Shown in pieces: positions 36,701 to 53,400 of a DNA stretch of 64,000 bases; positions within the stretch are counted from its first letter, which is position 1, and the number at the start of each line of letters is the position of its first letter. Below the pieces are notes generated by a model, which was not told the origin of the DNA, ran no database searches, and was given only the letters and a program-made list of their open reading frames with translations. This stretch comes from Xestospongia bergquistia. Taxonomy: Eukaryota > Porifera > Demospongiae > Haplosclerida > Petrosiidae. Position numbers and translations under genes: made by a program. The stretch lies in contig OZ014420.1 of the NCBI GenBank assembly GCA_963965975.1, positions 1,018,001 through 1,082,000 of the forward strand. The letters are read 5' to 3'.

Positions 36701-39511
36701 TAAATAGTGTCAGCATGTTAAGTCTTACTGAGATATATTGTTAATTATAATATATACTTTTTACTAGATTCATATGTTATTATTATCTTTTATTCATAAT
36801 GTTATTAGATGGTAAACATGACTATACTGCTCTTAATATCAAACAAGGTTTGTTGAATTCATGTATTAATAAAATTTTGTTAAATACTATAGTGGAAATA
36901 CATGATAATGATACTGTTCAGTTAAAGAAAGGTTAGTTGTGCAATATTGTATCCATTAAATGTTATGTTGAATTAATAGAAGAACAACACGAGTATGATA
37001 GTATTGAATTAAATCAAGGTCAGTTATCAATAAACCAATCTTATTTATACTTGTATTTGTATATTATACAGTTAATAAACCATTTTTTAATATTGTAGGC
37101 ATACCATATGAAAATATTGAAGTTATAGTTGAAGTCATGGACCATCCTTCATTTGAAGGTAAAATGAGTTATCAATTGATATATACTATGATACTGAAAG
37201 ATAGAACCCACATATGAAACAATGGTCTATGATCATGATATTGGTCATAACATTAATGCGAAGGACTTCTGTTCATTTTTTAAAAATTCTCAACAGTTTC
37301 TTAAAAGTGAATTTAAGGTACACAATAAATGAGTCTTAAGTTTCAATTGTCTTTTTTATATGAAGGATATCGAAAAGTTTTCACAAATAAAGTCATCTGA
37401 GATTGCTATGTTACATCAGACAAAGAACCGGTTTCAAAACATTACTCCTTGTAAGTATACAATCATACAAATTATTTAATTTTCTTCTCTCTTTTCAGTC
37501 GATGACAACGTTGTTCCATTATGTCCAATAGAAGGAGAGGAAGGATCAGATTATATCAATGCATCTTATGTTAATGTAAGTATATCATTAGTACTAATGA
37601 CATATTGATATCTATATTACACAGGGCTATAAGAGGAAGAATGCTTACATTGCAACACAAGGTCAATTATAATCTGAGTTAATAGAAAACTCACATAACA
37701 CTTGTCATTATAGGACCTCTACCAAATACAGTTGTTGACTTTTGGAGGATGATATGGGAATATAACCTACCTACTATTGTTATGTTAATTGAAACAGGAA
37801 AAGTAAGTCAGTACTATTGTGATTCCAAATTCTTTTGATTTGTTTAGCGAACATGTACTTGTTACTGGCCAGAACAGGAAGGCAATGAACAAGACTTTGG
37901 TCATGGTATCAATGTCACTCTACAATCAGTAAATATGTATGAAGGATATACACAAAGAAAATTATTAATTAGAAATGTAAATGTCGACTTCTTATTTTAA
38001 CACTATTAACATTGACTATTATATATTTGCAGGCTAACAAAGGAGGTGTGTCATCTTTTGATGTAACTCATTATCATTTTACTGAGTGGCCTGATCATGG
38101 AGTGCCTACTGACAAGATGTATGTGATTGAATTTATTGGTCATGTTCGTAAAGCACATCCTCCTGAGGAAGCTCCTCTTGTAGTTCACTGTAGTGCTGGA
38201 GTGGGAAGAACTGGTACCTTCATTGTGTTAGATACTATGTTACAGAGACTTGAACGAGAGGAGAGTCTTAACATTTATGACTTCCTCCTGGAGATCAGAC
38301 ATCAAAGAGTTAGACTAGTTCAAACTGAAGTAAACATTTATATATGTGTATGATATAATGATTAGTCTCTTCCTCATATATAGGTCCAGTATCTGTACAT
38401 TCATGAATGTCTATCAGAGTATATCCAGTGTGGTAATACTTCCTTTCCTATCACTAGAACATATGATATTATCAGAGAACTAAGTCAAAGAAAGGAAGGA
38501 AAAAGTGGATTTGAAAGGCAATTTGAGGTTAGATTATAGAAATTGTTTCTAAATTATCCTTAATTTATAGCTCTTAAAAGAATTGTCAAACAGCACAACA
38601 GCTCATTTTGATGTTCTAGAAAATTATTTTAATGCCAGCAAAGTTGATGTAGGAGATATTAATGAGCATACAATACATTATATTTCTCTTATAGGGTTAC
38701 AAGCAAAACTCAATGTTCATAATAGCACAAGTACCTATAAAGGAGACAGTATCTGATTTCTGGAAAATGATATGGGAACAAGAGAGTAAAAGTATTGTAT
38801 TATTGTGTACTGAGAATGTGAGTTAGTTGACATCAACTTATAATTGTTATAATGTGTTAAATATTATAGGAAGAGAACTATCAATTTTGTCCAGATCTTG
38901 CGAATGAAGTAGTGACTTGTGGAAACATCTCAGTTAAAATGGTATCTGAAGATCTAGAAACAGACTACACAATAAAATGTCTTGAGTTAAATGAGGTACA
39001 TACAAAATTAATGTTAGTAGTAACTGACATTAAAATATTTAGGATAATTTTGATCAGACAGTTTCAGTGAGTATCTTCTGGTATAATAGCTGGTATGAAC
39101 ATACAAAGCCACAAAGTGGATCTTCACTTCTCAATATGTTTGATGCCATAGTTAAAAACCAAAGTAAAACTGGTAACAAACCTATTACTGTTGTATGCAA
39201 GTAAGTCATATACTATATATGTGTGTGTATGTGTGTGTGAGTGAGTGTTGTATTTGTTAAAGTGATGGTGTTGGTAGAAGTGGTACATTTGTGTGTATCT
39301 ATTCTGAACTTGAGAGAGTAAAGACAGAGGGAATAGCTGATATATTTCAGTTCATAAAGAAAGCTAGAAGTCAGAGAGCAGGACTAGTCAAAGAAGTGGT
39401 ATGTTCTAGTGTAGTAGATATAGTATGTGACAATGTTGTTATTATTAGGAACAGTACATATTTTGTCATGAAGCTCTTGCAGAATATGCAGAAGAAATGT
39501 CAAAATATTAG
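27704..39511 (+). CDS. RPTP-C: receptor tyrosine phosphatase, 19 Ig + 5 FN3 + tyrosine-motif tail
   Basis: Largest gene in the window: 48 exons, about 3105 residues, frame intact throughout. Signal peptide exon 27704-27767 ([18 protein letters not shown]). Ig order is a b c d c d c d c o e f g h i j k l m, so the c-d pair occurs three times before a final c. After five FN3 domains comes a type 2 membrane helix, then a tail built from very short exons, most with one YxxPhi-like motif. D1 has WPDHGVP and [10 protein letters not shown] (Cys at 38189-38191). D2 has CNDGVGRSG but lacks the KNRY-containing segment seen in A, B and D. The stop is an early TAG at 39509-39511, so the C-terminus is seven residues shorter than in A. 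It probably combines adhesion, phosphatase activity and docking of SH2 proteins; the last is inference. Confidence 0.9.
27819..36118 (+). other. RPTP-C ectodomain exons
   Basis: Ig: 27819-28067 (a), 28116-28367 (b), 28413-28727 (c), 28770-29036 (d), 29090-29404 (c), 29447-29713 (d), 29763-30092 (c), 30142-30411 (d), 30457-30771 (c), 30818-31069 (o), 31117-31461 (e), 31526-31873 (f), 31924-32181 (g), 32233-32550 (h), 32603-32878 (i), 32925-33230 (j), 33279-33590 (k), 33635-33967 (l), 34018-34335 (m). FN3: 34381-34701 (9 bases shorter than in the paralogues), 34748-35044, 35090-35368, 35420-35611 plus 35655-35750, 35795-36118. All lengths are multiples of three and all joins are phase 1. Confidence 0.85.
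28413..29766 (+). repeat. 677-bp tandem duplication of an Ig exon pair
   Basis: 28413-29089 and 29090-29766 are two copies of one c exon, its intron and one d exon. Both splice pairs are offset by exactly 677 bp, and even the internal intron is nearly identical, so the duplication is recent. It adds two Ig domains without breaking the frame. Confidence 0.9.
36177..37317 (+). other. RPTP-C type 2 membrane helix and tyrosine-motif micro-exon tail
   Basis: Membrane exon 36177-36282 ([19 protein letters not shown], phase 1 to 2). Tail exons and central motif: 36336-36421 (basic start, KFQYHHK), 36552-36587 (HEYATL), 36635-36673 (HEYDDF; following intron starts GC), 36809-36847 (HDYTAL), 36893-36931 (HDNDTV, Tyr lost), 36980-37018 (HEYDSI), 37099-37158 (PYENI), 37205-37317 (TYETM). 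The units of 36-39 bases are phase 1-1, so each can be included or skipped without a frame change. YENI fits a YxN (Grb2-type SH2) pattern and YETM a YxxM (PI3K-type SH2) pattern; the others are YxxPhi. The last exon is homologous to the pre-D1 exon of RPTP-A (6622-6731). Confidence 0.8.
37366..39511 (+). other. RPTP-C PTP domains D1 and D2
   Basis: D1: 37366-37450 (KNRFQNITP), 37499-37575, 37625-37661, 37714-37802, 37848-37976, 38033-38329 (WPD and [10 protein letters not shown]), 38384-38527. D2: 38571-38648, 38695-38817, 38870-38995, 39043-39200, 39263-39398, 39449-39511. Exon 38571-38648 runs from LLKELSNS directly to NYFNASKVD. In A and B the same stretch is two exons separated by an intron and includes [10 protein letters not shown]2 has WYE for WPD and an intact CX5R motif. 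Confidence 0.83.
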
Positions 39512-39654
39512 AAATTTAAACACGATACATGACAGTTATGCTGTCGCTATAACTACAATGTAGTCATAAACTTAAAACTTCATTTGTTTTTATTCTTTTG
39601 TTATCATAAACATTAGCCAAAAATTGATACATACAGATATTTTTGTTATATTTT

Positions 39655-39660
39655 AATAAA
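39655..39660 (+). terminator. Possible poly(A) signal of RPTP-C
   Basis: AATAAA about 145 bp after the stop codon and the first such hexamer downstream. Plausible but unproven. Confidence 0.35.
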
Positions 39661-39919
39661 GTCATCAGTGAATGAACTAAATTCTTATATAGCAAAAGTA
39701 GCTATGATGGTGTGATATGATGATCAACCGATGAGAAGTATCATCGTTTAATAAAATGTTTACCAAGACTTGGATTTACAATTCATTATGAACAAACTCT
39801 GATGTTCATTCTTTATTTCATTCTTTAGCAAGACAACTGCTGTTGAGGAGACAGCAACTTAGGAAGAAATTATGTATTAACAATTTATAATTCAAACTAA
39901 ACCTCGTTTACTTCATGAA

Positions 39920-40110
39920 ATGAAAATTGCTTTGATTACGTTGTGTATTTTGTTTTATTTTTATATTTCTTAAACCAAGTAAGTGTGTATAATGTATGTA
40001 AGTGTATACAATATTCATTTCATTTTCAGATTCATGTATTATCAATGCTAAAGTGAACGAAGTTCAGCTCACACCAGTTACTGTCATATTTGTCTATGTT
40101 GGTAGTGACT
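39920..40110 (+). pseudogene. RPTP relic: signal peptide and start of Ig a
   Basis: A signal-peptide-like frame from 39920 (MKIALITLCILFYFYIS) ends in a stop. After a short intron-like gap comes an a-type Ig start (about 40029-40110) reading to FVYVGSD and then a stop. Nothing recognisable follows. It is probably the 5' stub of a lost copy. Confidence 0.65.
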
Positions 40111-40130
40111 AACAATTCAACTACTTTAGA

Positions 40131-41004
40131 AAGATGCATTGGACTAAATAGGTTCCTCTTAGTGAAGTAAATCTATAATGTATAAAGCTAAGTGGCATAC
40201 ATTTTACATTAACACAGTATTGCTACACAAAAATGACTTCTGAAAGAATGCAATTAATTTCTGGTAGCACTATTCCAGTCAATGAGATGACAAATTGTAT
40301 AGTATAATACGTACATCATATATGTAGCCACCTCCACATTTCATACTAGACTAAAGAAGTTATAATGATAACAATCTACTTTGTGTCTCAGTGCATTGTA
40401 TACAAAATGGCATCTCTATATATGACATAAGGTTAGTAGTGATAAGAAAGATAAGAAATGTGCTGGACAATTTCTTATTTTAGGTACTGCAACACACATC
40501 CTTGTGAGTTTTTTATTTCTCCCCTGACTCCATATTACTATAGGTTGTTATGGTGACCTCTATTCCAATTATTATAAAAGGAACTAAGTTATGTACATGT
40601 GCTGTTGGACTTGTGCTTCATACATTCATTGAACTATATAGTATAGTGGTGTGATAATTACTTACCAATATATGCTACCCTCTTGTATTGTTTGTTCTAA
40701 ATTGTTTATTCAATGTAAGTTTATTTATAGACAAATTAATTATACATACAATTTGTAATTTGTAATATATAAGTTGATTCATAAGGTGCCAAAATACTAG
40801 GCCTCACCCCTTTTGCACAAGTAAGTTTGTCTCTTCTTATATATATAGTGTAATAAATGCTATTACTCGTGATTTATTATATATAGTAGAGATCTAAATA
40901 AAAAGACACTTTTCTATACCTTCATGAACCAAAGATATTAGTTGTGAACAAGCTGTGTCATGGTGTCATCTGCTGACCTTTATTGTAGGCATATTGTTAT
41001 CAAG
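40131..41004. other. Spacer, no gene seen
   Basis: AT-rich sequence without resemblance to the RPTP exons or to the other spacers. An in-frame ATG at 40960 would add 15 residues to the next gene, but the signal peptide begins at 41005. Confidence 0.5.
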
Positions 41005-41865
41005 ATGGCCACTGTTGTAACTTTACTATTGTGTCTACTACTGCAGTTAACTCATTCAATTGATATTTATCCAGATTGTAAACTGTCCTGTCAAACTAAA
41101 TTGAATCAAACAAACGGTGCTACTCTCAACTCTGCACTAGCTTTATTGGAATCTAACACAACACTGGTGTTACAGGAACCAGGTTGCTATTGTCTTGATA
41201 GTTTCTTTCTTTTCACAGACATATATAACATCTCTATCATTGGATCAGGAAATACTGACGATTATATCATCTCTTGTAACAAAGATGTCAGCTTAGTGTT
41301 CATTAGAACTGAAATCTTTAAGGTACAGAATATTACTATCAATGGGTGTGGTGTATCAGGAGACCATATTAGTCATATAACCTATAAGATAAGTCAATCT
41401 ATTGTTATGTTTTATCATATCCCTTCCTCTTGTGGATCCTTCAATAGAATATCTGCTTCTTATGAGGAATCTATTACTGCTAATGAAATTGGGTATACTG
41501 TTGGTTCTTCTGGCGGGATGGGAATTTCACTAGCTCAATTGAACTATTCTGTTAATGTCATGATTACATCATCTCAATTTAGTAACAATACTGGATGGGT
41601 CAGTGCTGGAATATATGTAGGAATATTTGAAGGAGCCAGAAGCTCTAGTATAAACATTTCAAATTGTGAATTTTCTAACAACGGATTCAAAGGCTATGAT
41701 TATCGTCCATTTGGAGTGGAGTCTGCTACCTCAGGTCTGTTATTGTTTAATAACCTTCATTTCCCTAATGAAACCATATACAAACTTTGCACCTTAGGCA
41801 AATTAAGTGATCTCAATGTTATGGACTCTGTTTTCACTGGAAACCAAGCTTATGCTTTTGAATAA
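41005..41865 (+). CDS. Secreted right-handed beta-helix-like protein, 3' truncated
   Basis: Open frame of about 286 residues. It starts at 41005 with a good signal peptide (MATVVTLLLCLLLQLTHS) in an AAGATGGCC context; the upstream ATG at 40960 would put a polar stretch before it. The body has repeated short strands of the type VxNITINGCGV, VMITSSQFSNNTG and INISNCEFSNNG, typical of parallel beta-helix proteins. The frame stops right after DSVFTGNQAYAFE, in mid-repeat, and a few bases later the sequence becomes the intron that precedes FN3-2 in RPTP-B. The 3' half of the original gene was apparently replaced by an RPTP fragment. Two possible donors, 41735 (CAG|GTCTGT) and 41807, are both phase 1 and could splice in frame to the FN3 exon at 41902. 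The fold is a moderate call; the function is unknown. Confidence 0.7.
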   Translation: MATVVTLLLCLLLQLTHSIDIYPDCKLSCQTKLNQTNGATLNSALALLESNTTLVLQEPGCYCLDSFFLFTDIYNISIIGSGNTDDYIISCNKDVSLVFIRTEIFKVQNITINGCGVSGDHISHITYKISQSIVMFYHIPSSCGSFNRISASYEESITANEIGYTVGSSGGMGISLAQLNYSVNVMITSSQFSNNTGWVSAGIYVGIFEGARSSSINISNCEFSNNGFKGYDYRPFGVESATSGLLLFNNLHFPNETIYKLCTLGKLSDLNVMDSVFTGNQAYAFE

Positions 41866-41901
41866 ATATATTAAAAGTTTTTTTGTTTATTGTATTCATA
41901 G

Positions 41902-46400
<4,499 letters not shown>

Positions 46401-46954
46401 CAAACACTGTTATAGATATGTATGTATGTATTGACTTATTAGATCTAGTAGTGCTATTGTATAATGATTAGTTATTTAGTGTTGACTCATTGTCTATATA
46501 TATATCATGCAATGTGTTTCTATTATACTTGTATTTCATTGGGAATAGCCCTGGCTCATTATTTTATTAACAAATGTTTGGTATTTTTCACATCCTATAG
46601 TGCTACCAGGAGTATTTGCTATAGTATTGTAATTGTTACAGTTACACTGAAGAAATGTCTCAAAATATGATGGTTTTAAATATGTTATATAATGTTGATG
46701 TGAATGTATATTGTTAGGGACTTAGTTACTTAAATTGTAAACAACATTAGACTACTTATGTGTTCACTGATTTCTTTCATCCCACTACTGAGGTGTTTGT
46801 AAACAACAGAGTCATTAGTAAAATTGGCAACAGAGATGATAATATACCCTTAAAAGTTTGTGTGGGTGTTCAACTAAACAAAGCAATGAAGTCTGTCTTT
46901 TTACTGTGTACATAAATATTTAGCCATCTAGAGACTATTTCACTTGACTTTAAA
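46401..46954 (+). repeat. Spacer duplicated from or to 9155-9689
   Basis: Similar along most of its length to the spacer after RPTP-A, including the GGGAATAGCCCTGGCTCATT block, and likewise leads into a signal-peptide relic. No gene seen. Confidence 0.7.
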
Positions 46955-47325
46955 CATGAGGACTTTTCTAATTACAATATGCCTATTCCTTTACTTTTTG
47001 TATTTTCTGAAGCTGATAAGTGTCTATATAACTATATGTAGTGGATCTGTTTATTTTCATTTTAGACACATGTACAGTTATGTTTCAATAAGGCTCAGTT
47101 TGAAAACATTACTGATGCATTAGTTTATGTTGACAGCAACGTAACTCTACAATGTGATTGTGACAATGACACAGTGAAGTGATATTATAATGATAAATGA
47201 ATTAGAAATATTAGCATAACTTTGAACTCTGCATTACAATCTGATAGTAGTGAATACATTTGTATAGGACAACAAGACAACAAGGCCTATTACATCAACA
47301 TTACAGTTTACTGCAAATAAAGTTG
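46955..47325 (+). pseudogene. RPTP relic: signal peptide and Ig a
   Basis: From 46955 the frame reads MRTFLITICLFLYFLYFLK, paralogous to the start of A' at 9690. An a-type Ig exon (about 47066-47320) follows with stop codons inside (TGA in place of the conserved Trp codon). No further exons follow before RPTP-E. Confidence 0.75.
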
Positions 47326-47410
47326 ATATTTCTTTAACAGTAGATATTAAACTCTTTAGCTCACTGGTAACTATGGTGATAGTAAAATACGTGTAATAAC
47401 TCAATTTAAG

Positions 47411-47442
47411 ACCACCTCTTCCTGTATATATAAGATTATAAA
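47411..47442 (+). promoter_or_regulatory. Candidate core promoter of RPTP-E
   Basis: ACCACCTCTTCCTGTATATA from 47411, then TATAAA at 47437-47442, about 38 bp before the ATG at 47480. Nearly identical to the stretch before RPTP-C. Confidence 0.48.
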
Positions 47443-47479
47443 AATAATGATAAGATCTCTCCTGTCAGTCAACTGAATC

Positions 47480-50400
47480 ATGAAGAACTCATTTCTTTTA
47501 TTAGTCTTTTTCTTGTTTGGAACATCTGCTCAATCCAGTGGTGAGAATTATTTATTCATAGATAATTGTGAAATTCAAGCCAATGGAGAAAATATATCAA
47601 CAATAGTCTATGTCTATGTTGGTAGCAGTATAAGTCTTCAGTGTACATGCTTTAATAATGAGACAATAGAGTGGTATTATAATGGGAGTTTGATGGAAAA
47701 TACCAGTATAAATATTGTTTTGATATCAGTGTCACAATCAGACAGTGGTTTGTACAGTTGTGTGTATGAAAAAAATATGACTTATGAAATTAACATCACT
47801 GTTTACTGTAAGTGATTGTTATGTTACTTTAATAGTAGACATTATCTTCCTTTAGCTATTAATATCACTGGTAGCTATACTAACTTACAAGTTGGTAGTA
47901 CTACAAATATTACATGTCAAACGGATCCTATCATTCCTAATGTCACAATAACTTGGTATAATGTATCCAGTAACACAATTATTAACTCAACCAAGTTAAC
48001 ATTGAGTCATGTAACACTCTTTAATCACAATATACTGTACACATGTATACTACAGCCTAACATGTATCCATCACTGGAGAATAAATCTATCACTGTAACT
48101 GTCCAGGGTGAGTATGACTAATCAGATTCATTTAAAAAATTTTTTGTTACAGATACTTATGTGTCAACAGTGTCAATGTCACCACAGCAGAGAGCATGTG
48201 TTAATTCATCAACAGTTATTGTATGTAACATTACTGTTAATACAGTCATTGGTCCTGATTTATCAGTACTTAACTATTTCTGGTATTATAATAACACTGA
48301 TATAATTGAACAAAGCAACCTGTTAGAACAGAAAGAACAAGACAATAAAGTGATGACAATACTAAACATTTCATCAGTTCAACTATCTGATATTGGAACA
48401 TATAAATGTAGTGCTAATATCATTGGTAGCAATGTGACAAAAAATGATTCCACACTATTTGATGTAAAAGGTATAGCATTAAATTTATTATCACATATTA
48501 CATGATTTGTTTATAGGAATACCAATTGTTGCAGTTTCTACAGAATATGACACCAGTACTGGTGGTAGTCAAGACTGTCCTACTAACACTGTGTGCTCAT
48601 ATCCTGGAAATAATATCACTATTAATTGTACATCTTCTGAAATATTATACAATATTAGTGGTCCAGATGGAATACATCAAGATCATTCACTAATAATTAC
48701 TTCATTTAGTAATGATAGAGAAGGAAATTATACCTGTTCTAGCTCTAATATATGTGGAAAGACTATTTCTACAATTTCACTTTCAATGATTAGTGAGTAC
48801 TGGTTAACTCTCTCTATATTGTCAATTATATTCTATCTACAGTTTCCAATATCACTATTACTGGTGATTATACTGATCTTATTGTTGGTAGTAAAGCTAT
48901 CATTACATGTACTACAATACCCTCTATATCTAACAGTGATATAATATGGTTGTTACCTAATAATGGTGGTACTATTATGTCAGAACATCTGATATTAAAT
49001 CCAGTGATACCATCTTATAACAGTTTAGTATATACATGTCATATATCATCAAATTTGTTGTCTACCAACTTAACAAGAAATATTACACTCACTATAAGAG
49101 GTAAGTAATAATATTGAACTTTGCTATGGTAATATTGTTGTTCTAGACACTAGTGTATCATCAGTTTCTATGGAGCCAGTCTTGTCCCATACCATTGGTG
49201 ATATGGTGATAATTCAATGCAATATCACTCTTTATAATGAAATTGGTCCTAATATATCTTCTCTACAAATCAACTGGTTTCATAACAATAACTCTATAAC
49301 TGATGAACACATCTCTATTTCACCAACATCAACTGTCTCATCATTATTTATTACTAGACTAACTATATCACAAGTACAGACAAGAGATGCTGGAATATAT
49401 ACCTGTAGTGCTAACATTGTTGGACATAATGCTACTACTAACATTACTGGTCTGTGTTTAAAAGGTAAATTAAATCTCTGTAGTTATATTAATTCAATAA
49501 TAACTTAGTTTCAGATAGTAATATCATTGACAAGAATGATGACAGTTTTACAAACTTAATACTGGGTAGTAGAACTGAAATACAGTGTGTGAACAGTACA
49601 TTAACAGATCTAAGTATAAGATGGAGTAACTCAAGTGGCATTACTGTGGTTGTTAACAATACATTAGTTCTACCTACAGTGATACCATCTCTTAATAGTA
49701 CACAATATACATGTACTATATCAGTAAATAGAAATCTATCAAATTGTGAAGTACAGAACAGAACTATTACTGTCACTGTTAAAGGTTAGTGGTAACACTT
49801 TGTGATCTGTATTTATTTAATATTTTAATTTGCTTTTAGACACTATAATATCATCAGTTTCTATGGAGCCAGTCCAGTCTCATACCATTGTTGATATGGT
49901 GATAATTCAATGTAACATCATTCTTAATAATGAAATTGGTCCTAATATATCTTCTCTACAAATCAAATGGTTTCACAACAATATCTCTACAACTGATAAA
50001 AACATCTCTATTTCACCAATATCAACTGTGTCATCATTATTCATTACTACATTAAATATATCACAAGTACAGACAAGAGATGCTGGAATATATACCTGTA
50101 GTGCTAACATTGTTGGACATAGTGCTACTACTAATACTACTGATCTGTGTTTAAAAGGTAAATGATATCTCCATAATTAAATTTAATTAATTTAATATGT
50201 TTGTTCTAATTTAGTTTCAGAGAGTAATATCATCAACAAAAATGATGACAGTTTTAGAAACTTGATACTGGGTAGTAGAGCTGAAATACTTTGTGTGAAC
50301 AGTACATTAATAGATCTAAATATAACATGGAGTAACTCAAGTTATAATACTGTGGTTGTTAACAATACATTAGTTCTGCCTACAGTGATACCATCTCTTA

Positions 50401-53400
50401 ATAGTACACAATATACATGTAGTATATCAGTAAATAGAAATCCATTAAGTTGTGAAGTACAAAACAGCACTATTATTGTCACTGTTAGAGGTTAGTATTG
50501 TACTCACATATTATAAAATATTGTTTGTATTATTTTAGACACTTATGTTATGACTATCGATGCATTATTAGTTCAAATTAATATGTCTTTAGTATGCAAT
50601 GGTTCTCTAAATACTAAGATTGATCCTCGTGGTATCCATATGATCAACATTGAGTGGCAATGGAATGGTCAAAAAATTGAAAATACTTCTCATTACACTC
50701 TTACTAATCTTGAACCATTGCACTTTGGATCTGTTTTTAGACAATGGTTACAAATCAATTCAATTAAAACTTCATTAGCTGGTATCTACTACTGTGTAGC
50801 TTGGGTTGGTAATGATAAGACAAGAAAATTGACAACTAGTACCACTGTAACAGTACCAAGTGAGTTGTGATATTTTAAAGTTAATAGCAAAATAATAATA
50901 ACACTTATATGTTTACATTTAGTACCTGATATTATTGTCACAATATCTTCATTGGAGCCCTATTACAATACTGGTACTAATATTAACCTAATCTGTAATG
51001 TTACAATAAATGATACCTACAATATTGTGGATGAGACAGTCACTGCACACTTTGAATGGAGAAATAAACAAGAACTATTAAAGAACTACACAGCCACACT
51101 GTCTCCTAATAACTTATCACAGTCCTCATTACTTCAACTATATAATCTGAATGTATCTAATACAGGAGTGTACACTTGTCTAGTTACTGTCTCTAAGGAA
51201 TCTCCTTTTATTATTAGAAGAAATGCTACAACTAATGTCAAACTAACTGTGATTGGTAAATATTTAATTATTTCATTCTCATTATTAGATTAATTCATAC
51301 TGTAGATATTAGAGTTGTCATTAATAGAAGTCATCCTATACTACTGGATTATCCAGGATATAATGAAGTAACTATAAACTGTTGTTATTATTATAAACCA
51401 ACAGAACCACTGAGACTGATAAGAACTGAATGGTCATTTATATACAATGAAAGTACTTCATATAATGTTACTGAACCCAATAGTACATTGGGTAATTGTA
51501 GTGAATTACTAATATCATTGAATATATCTGGAAATTATACATTTACTTGTTCCAGTAACTTTTTACTGAATAATTCAGTGATTACAGAATACTACTCCAA
51601 TAATATCACAGTGATTGTTAAAGGTAAGAATGTAAAGATCTTATTGTGTCTTTGAATATTGACATTGTGATAGGTCCTGGATTCCCAAATTTTCCTGTTA
51701 TCTTAGAAACAACAGACATTACAAGTAGTTCAGTTAACATCTCTTGGATAGTAACAAGTGTTACATATACACCTGAAAACTACACTGTTCACTACAAGAC
51801 ATCTCTCAATAAACTCAGTAACATTAGTGATATTGTTAGAGGAACTACTGATATCAATGAATTTATTGAACTAAGAAACAACAGATATTCTGTTGTCCTC
51901 ACTGATCTATATCCAGGTGTAAAATATGATTACTACATCTCTACTATCAATACTATAGGGAGAGTTAACTCTAGTTACATTAGTTTCTATACTGAAGAGG
52001 CCGGTAACTAGACAATTTTGTTTATGTACCATTTGTTAATTTTTCTTACAGCACCAATTGGTGAACCACAAAATTTCACTATTATTAAAGTGACAGCAAA
52101 TAGTATTTCTTTCTCATGGCACCCACCTTTGATACACTTGAGAAATGGGAACATAACACACTATTCTTTAAGATGTAGTTATTACAACTTCACACATTTC
52201 ACATCCTCGGAACATTTTTTAATTCAAGACACTTCATATTCACTGAGCAATCTTCTACCTTACACTAACTATTCTTGTAATGTTAGTGCATCTACTAGTG
52301 TTGGTGAAGGATCATCTACTGGCAATATTGTAACAAGAACAGATGAAGATAGTAAGACTATGTTTTGTGGAATAAGGTTTTATATTTTTTATGTGTCTTC
52401 TTCTTAGGACCAGGAAGTCCTCCTCTAAATCTCAGCATCAATGCTTTTAACTCCTCCACCTTACAACTATCTTGGTCACAGCCATTAATACCCAATGGTA
52501 TTATCATTGAGTACACCATTAACTGTATAGTTGATAACAACAAGAACTACACTGTAGTGACCAGTAGTACTACAATGACACTAGTCTCAGATCTAAGTCC
52601 ATATACTAACTACACATGTTCTGTATTTGGACACACAAGAGTTGGTATAGGACCACCAATAACAGCTATAGGACTGACTGATGAAAACAGTGAGTCTGAT
52701 AAAAAACTACTTCATGTTATTACATTATGAACTTATATTCTATTTCAGTTCCAGAACAAGTAAAGAATATTTCTGTCATATTATTAAACATTAGTACAGT
52801 TCATGTACATTGGAGTAGTCCTCTTATTCCCAATGGTGTCATTATTTATTATGAGTTAAAGATATATGTTCTTGACAATTTAGTGGACACTTTATTTTAC
52901 AACTCATCACTCACTGACAATGACCACATACTTGATGTAACTCTAAGTATGTGACTTGTTATGATAAATTAGTGAATGTTCTGATCTAATAGATCCATTT
53001 ATACCATACACTATATCTGTGGCTGGAGTTACTATTAAAGGAAGAGGAGAAGCTGTTTTAACTGATGTGTTCTTTACACAAGAAGGAAGTAAGTTAATAG
53101 AAAATGAACAGTTATTTTTCAATTTGTTTTATTTAGTTCCTCAATATGGTCCTCGGAATATACTAGGGAGATGGCTGAACAGAACATCTATTGAAGTTAG
53201 TTGGTTAGCTCTGACTCTTGTAGAGACAAGAGGCTTCATTACAAACTACACTGTGACTGTACAACCTGTTCAGTTAACTAGTAGTAATAGGAAGAGAGAG
53301 GAGACTAGTAAACTATTAAGAGTTACAACTTTATCATCTAATGAAACTAGTACTGTTATAAGAAGTAGTTTAGATCCTACACTAGACTATGCAATATCAG

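Noticed and set aside
40960..41004. Upstream ATG for the beta-helix protein
   Set aside because: It would place 15 mostly polar residues before a good signal peptide. The ATG at 41005 has a better context.
46464..46670. 68-residue open frame after RPTP-D
   Set aside because: It lies in the duplicated spacer, and the copy at 9155-9689 does not conserve the frame.
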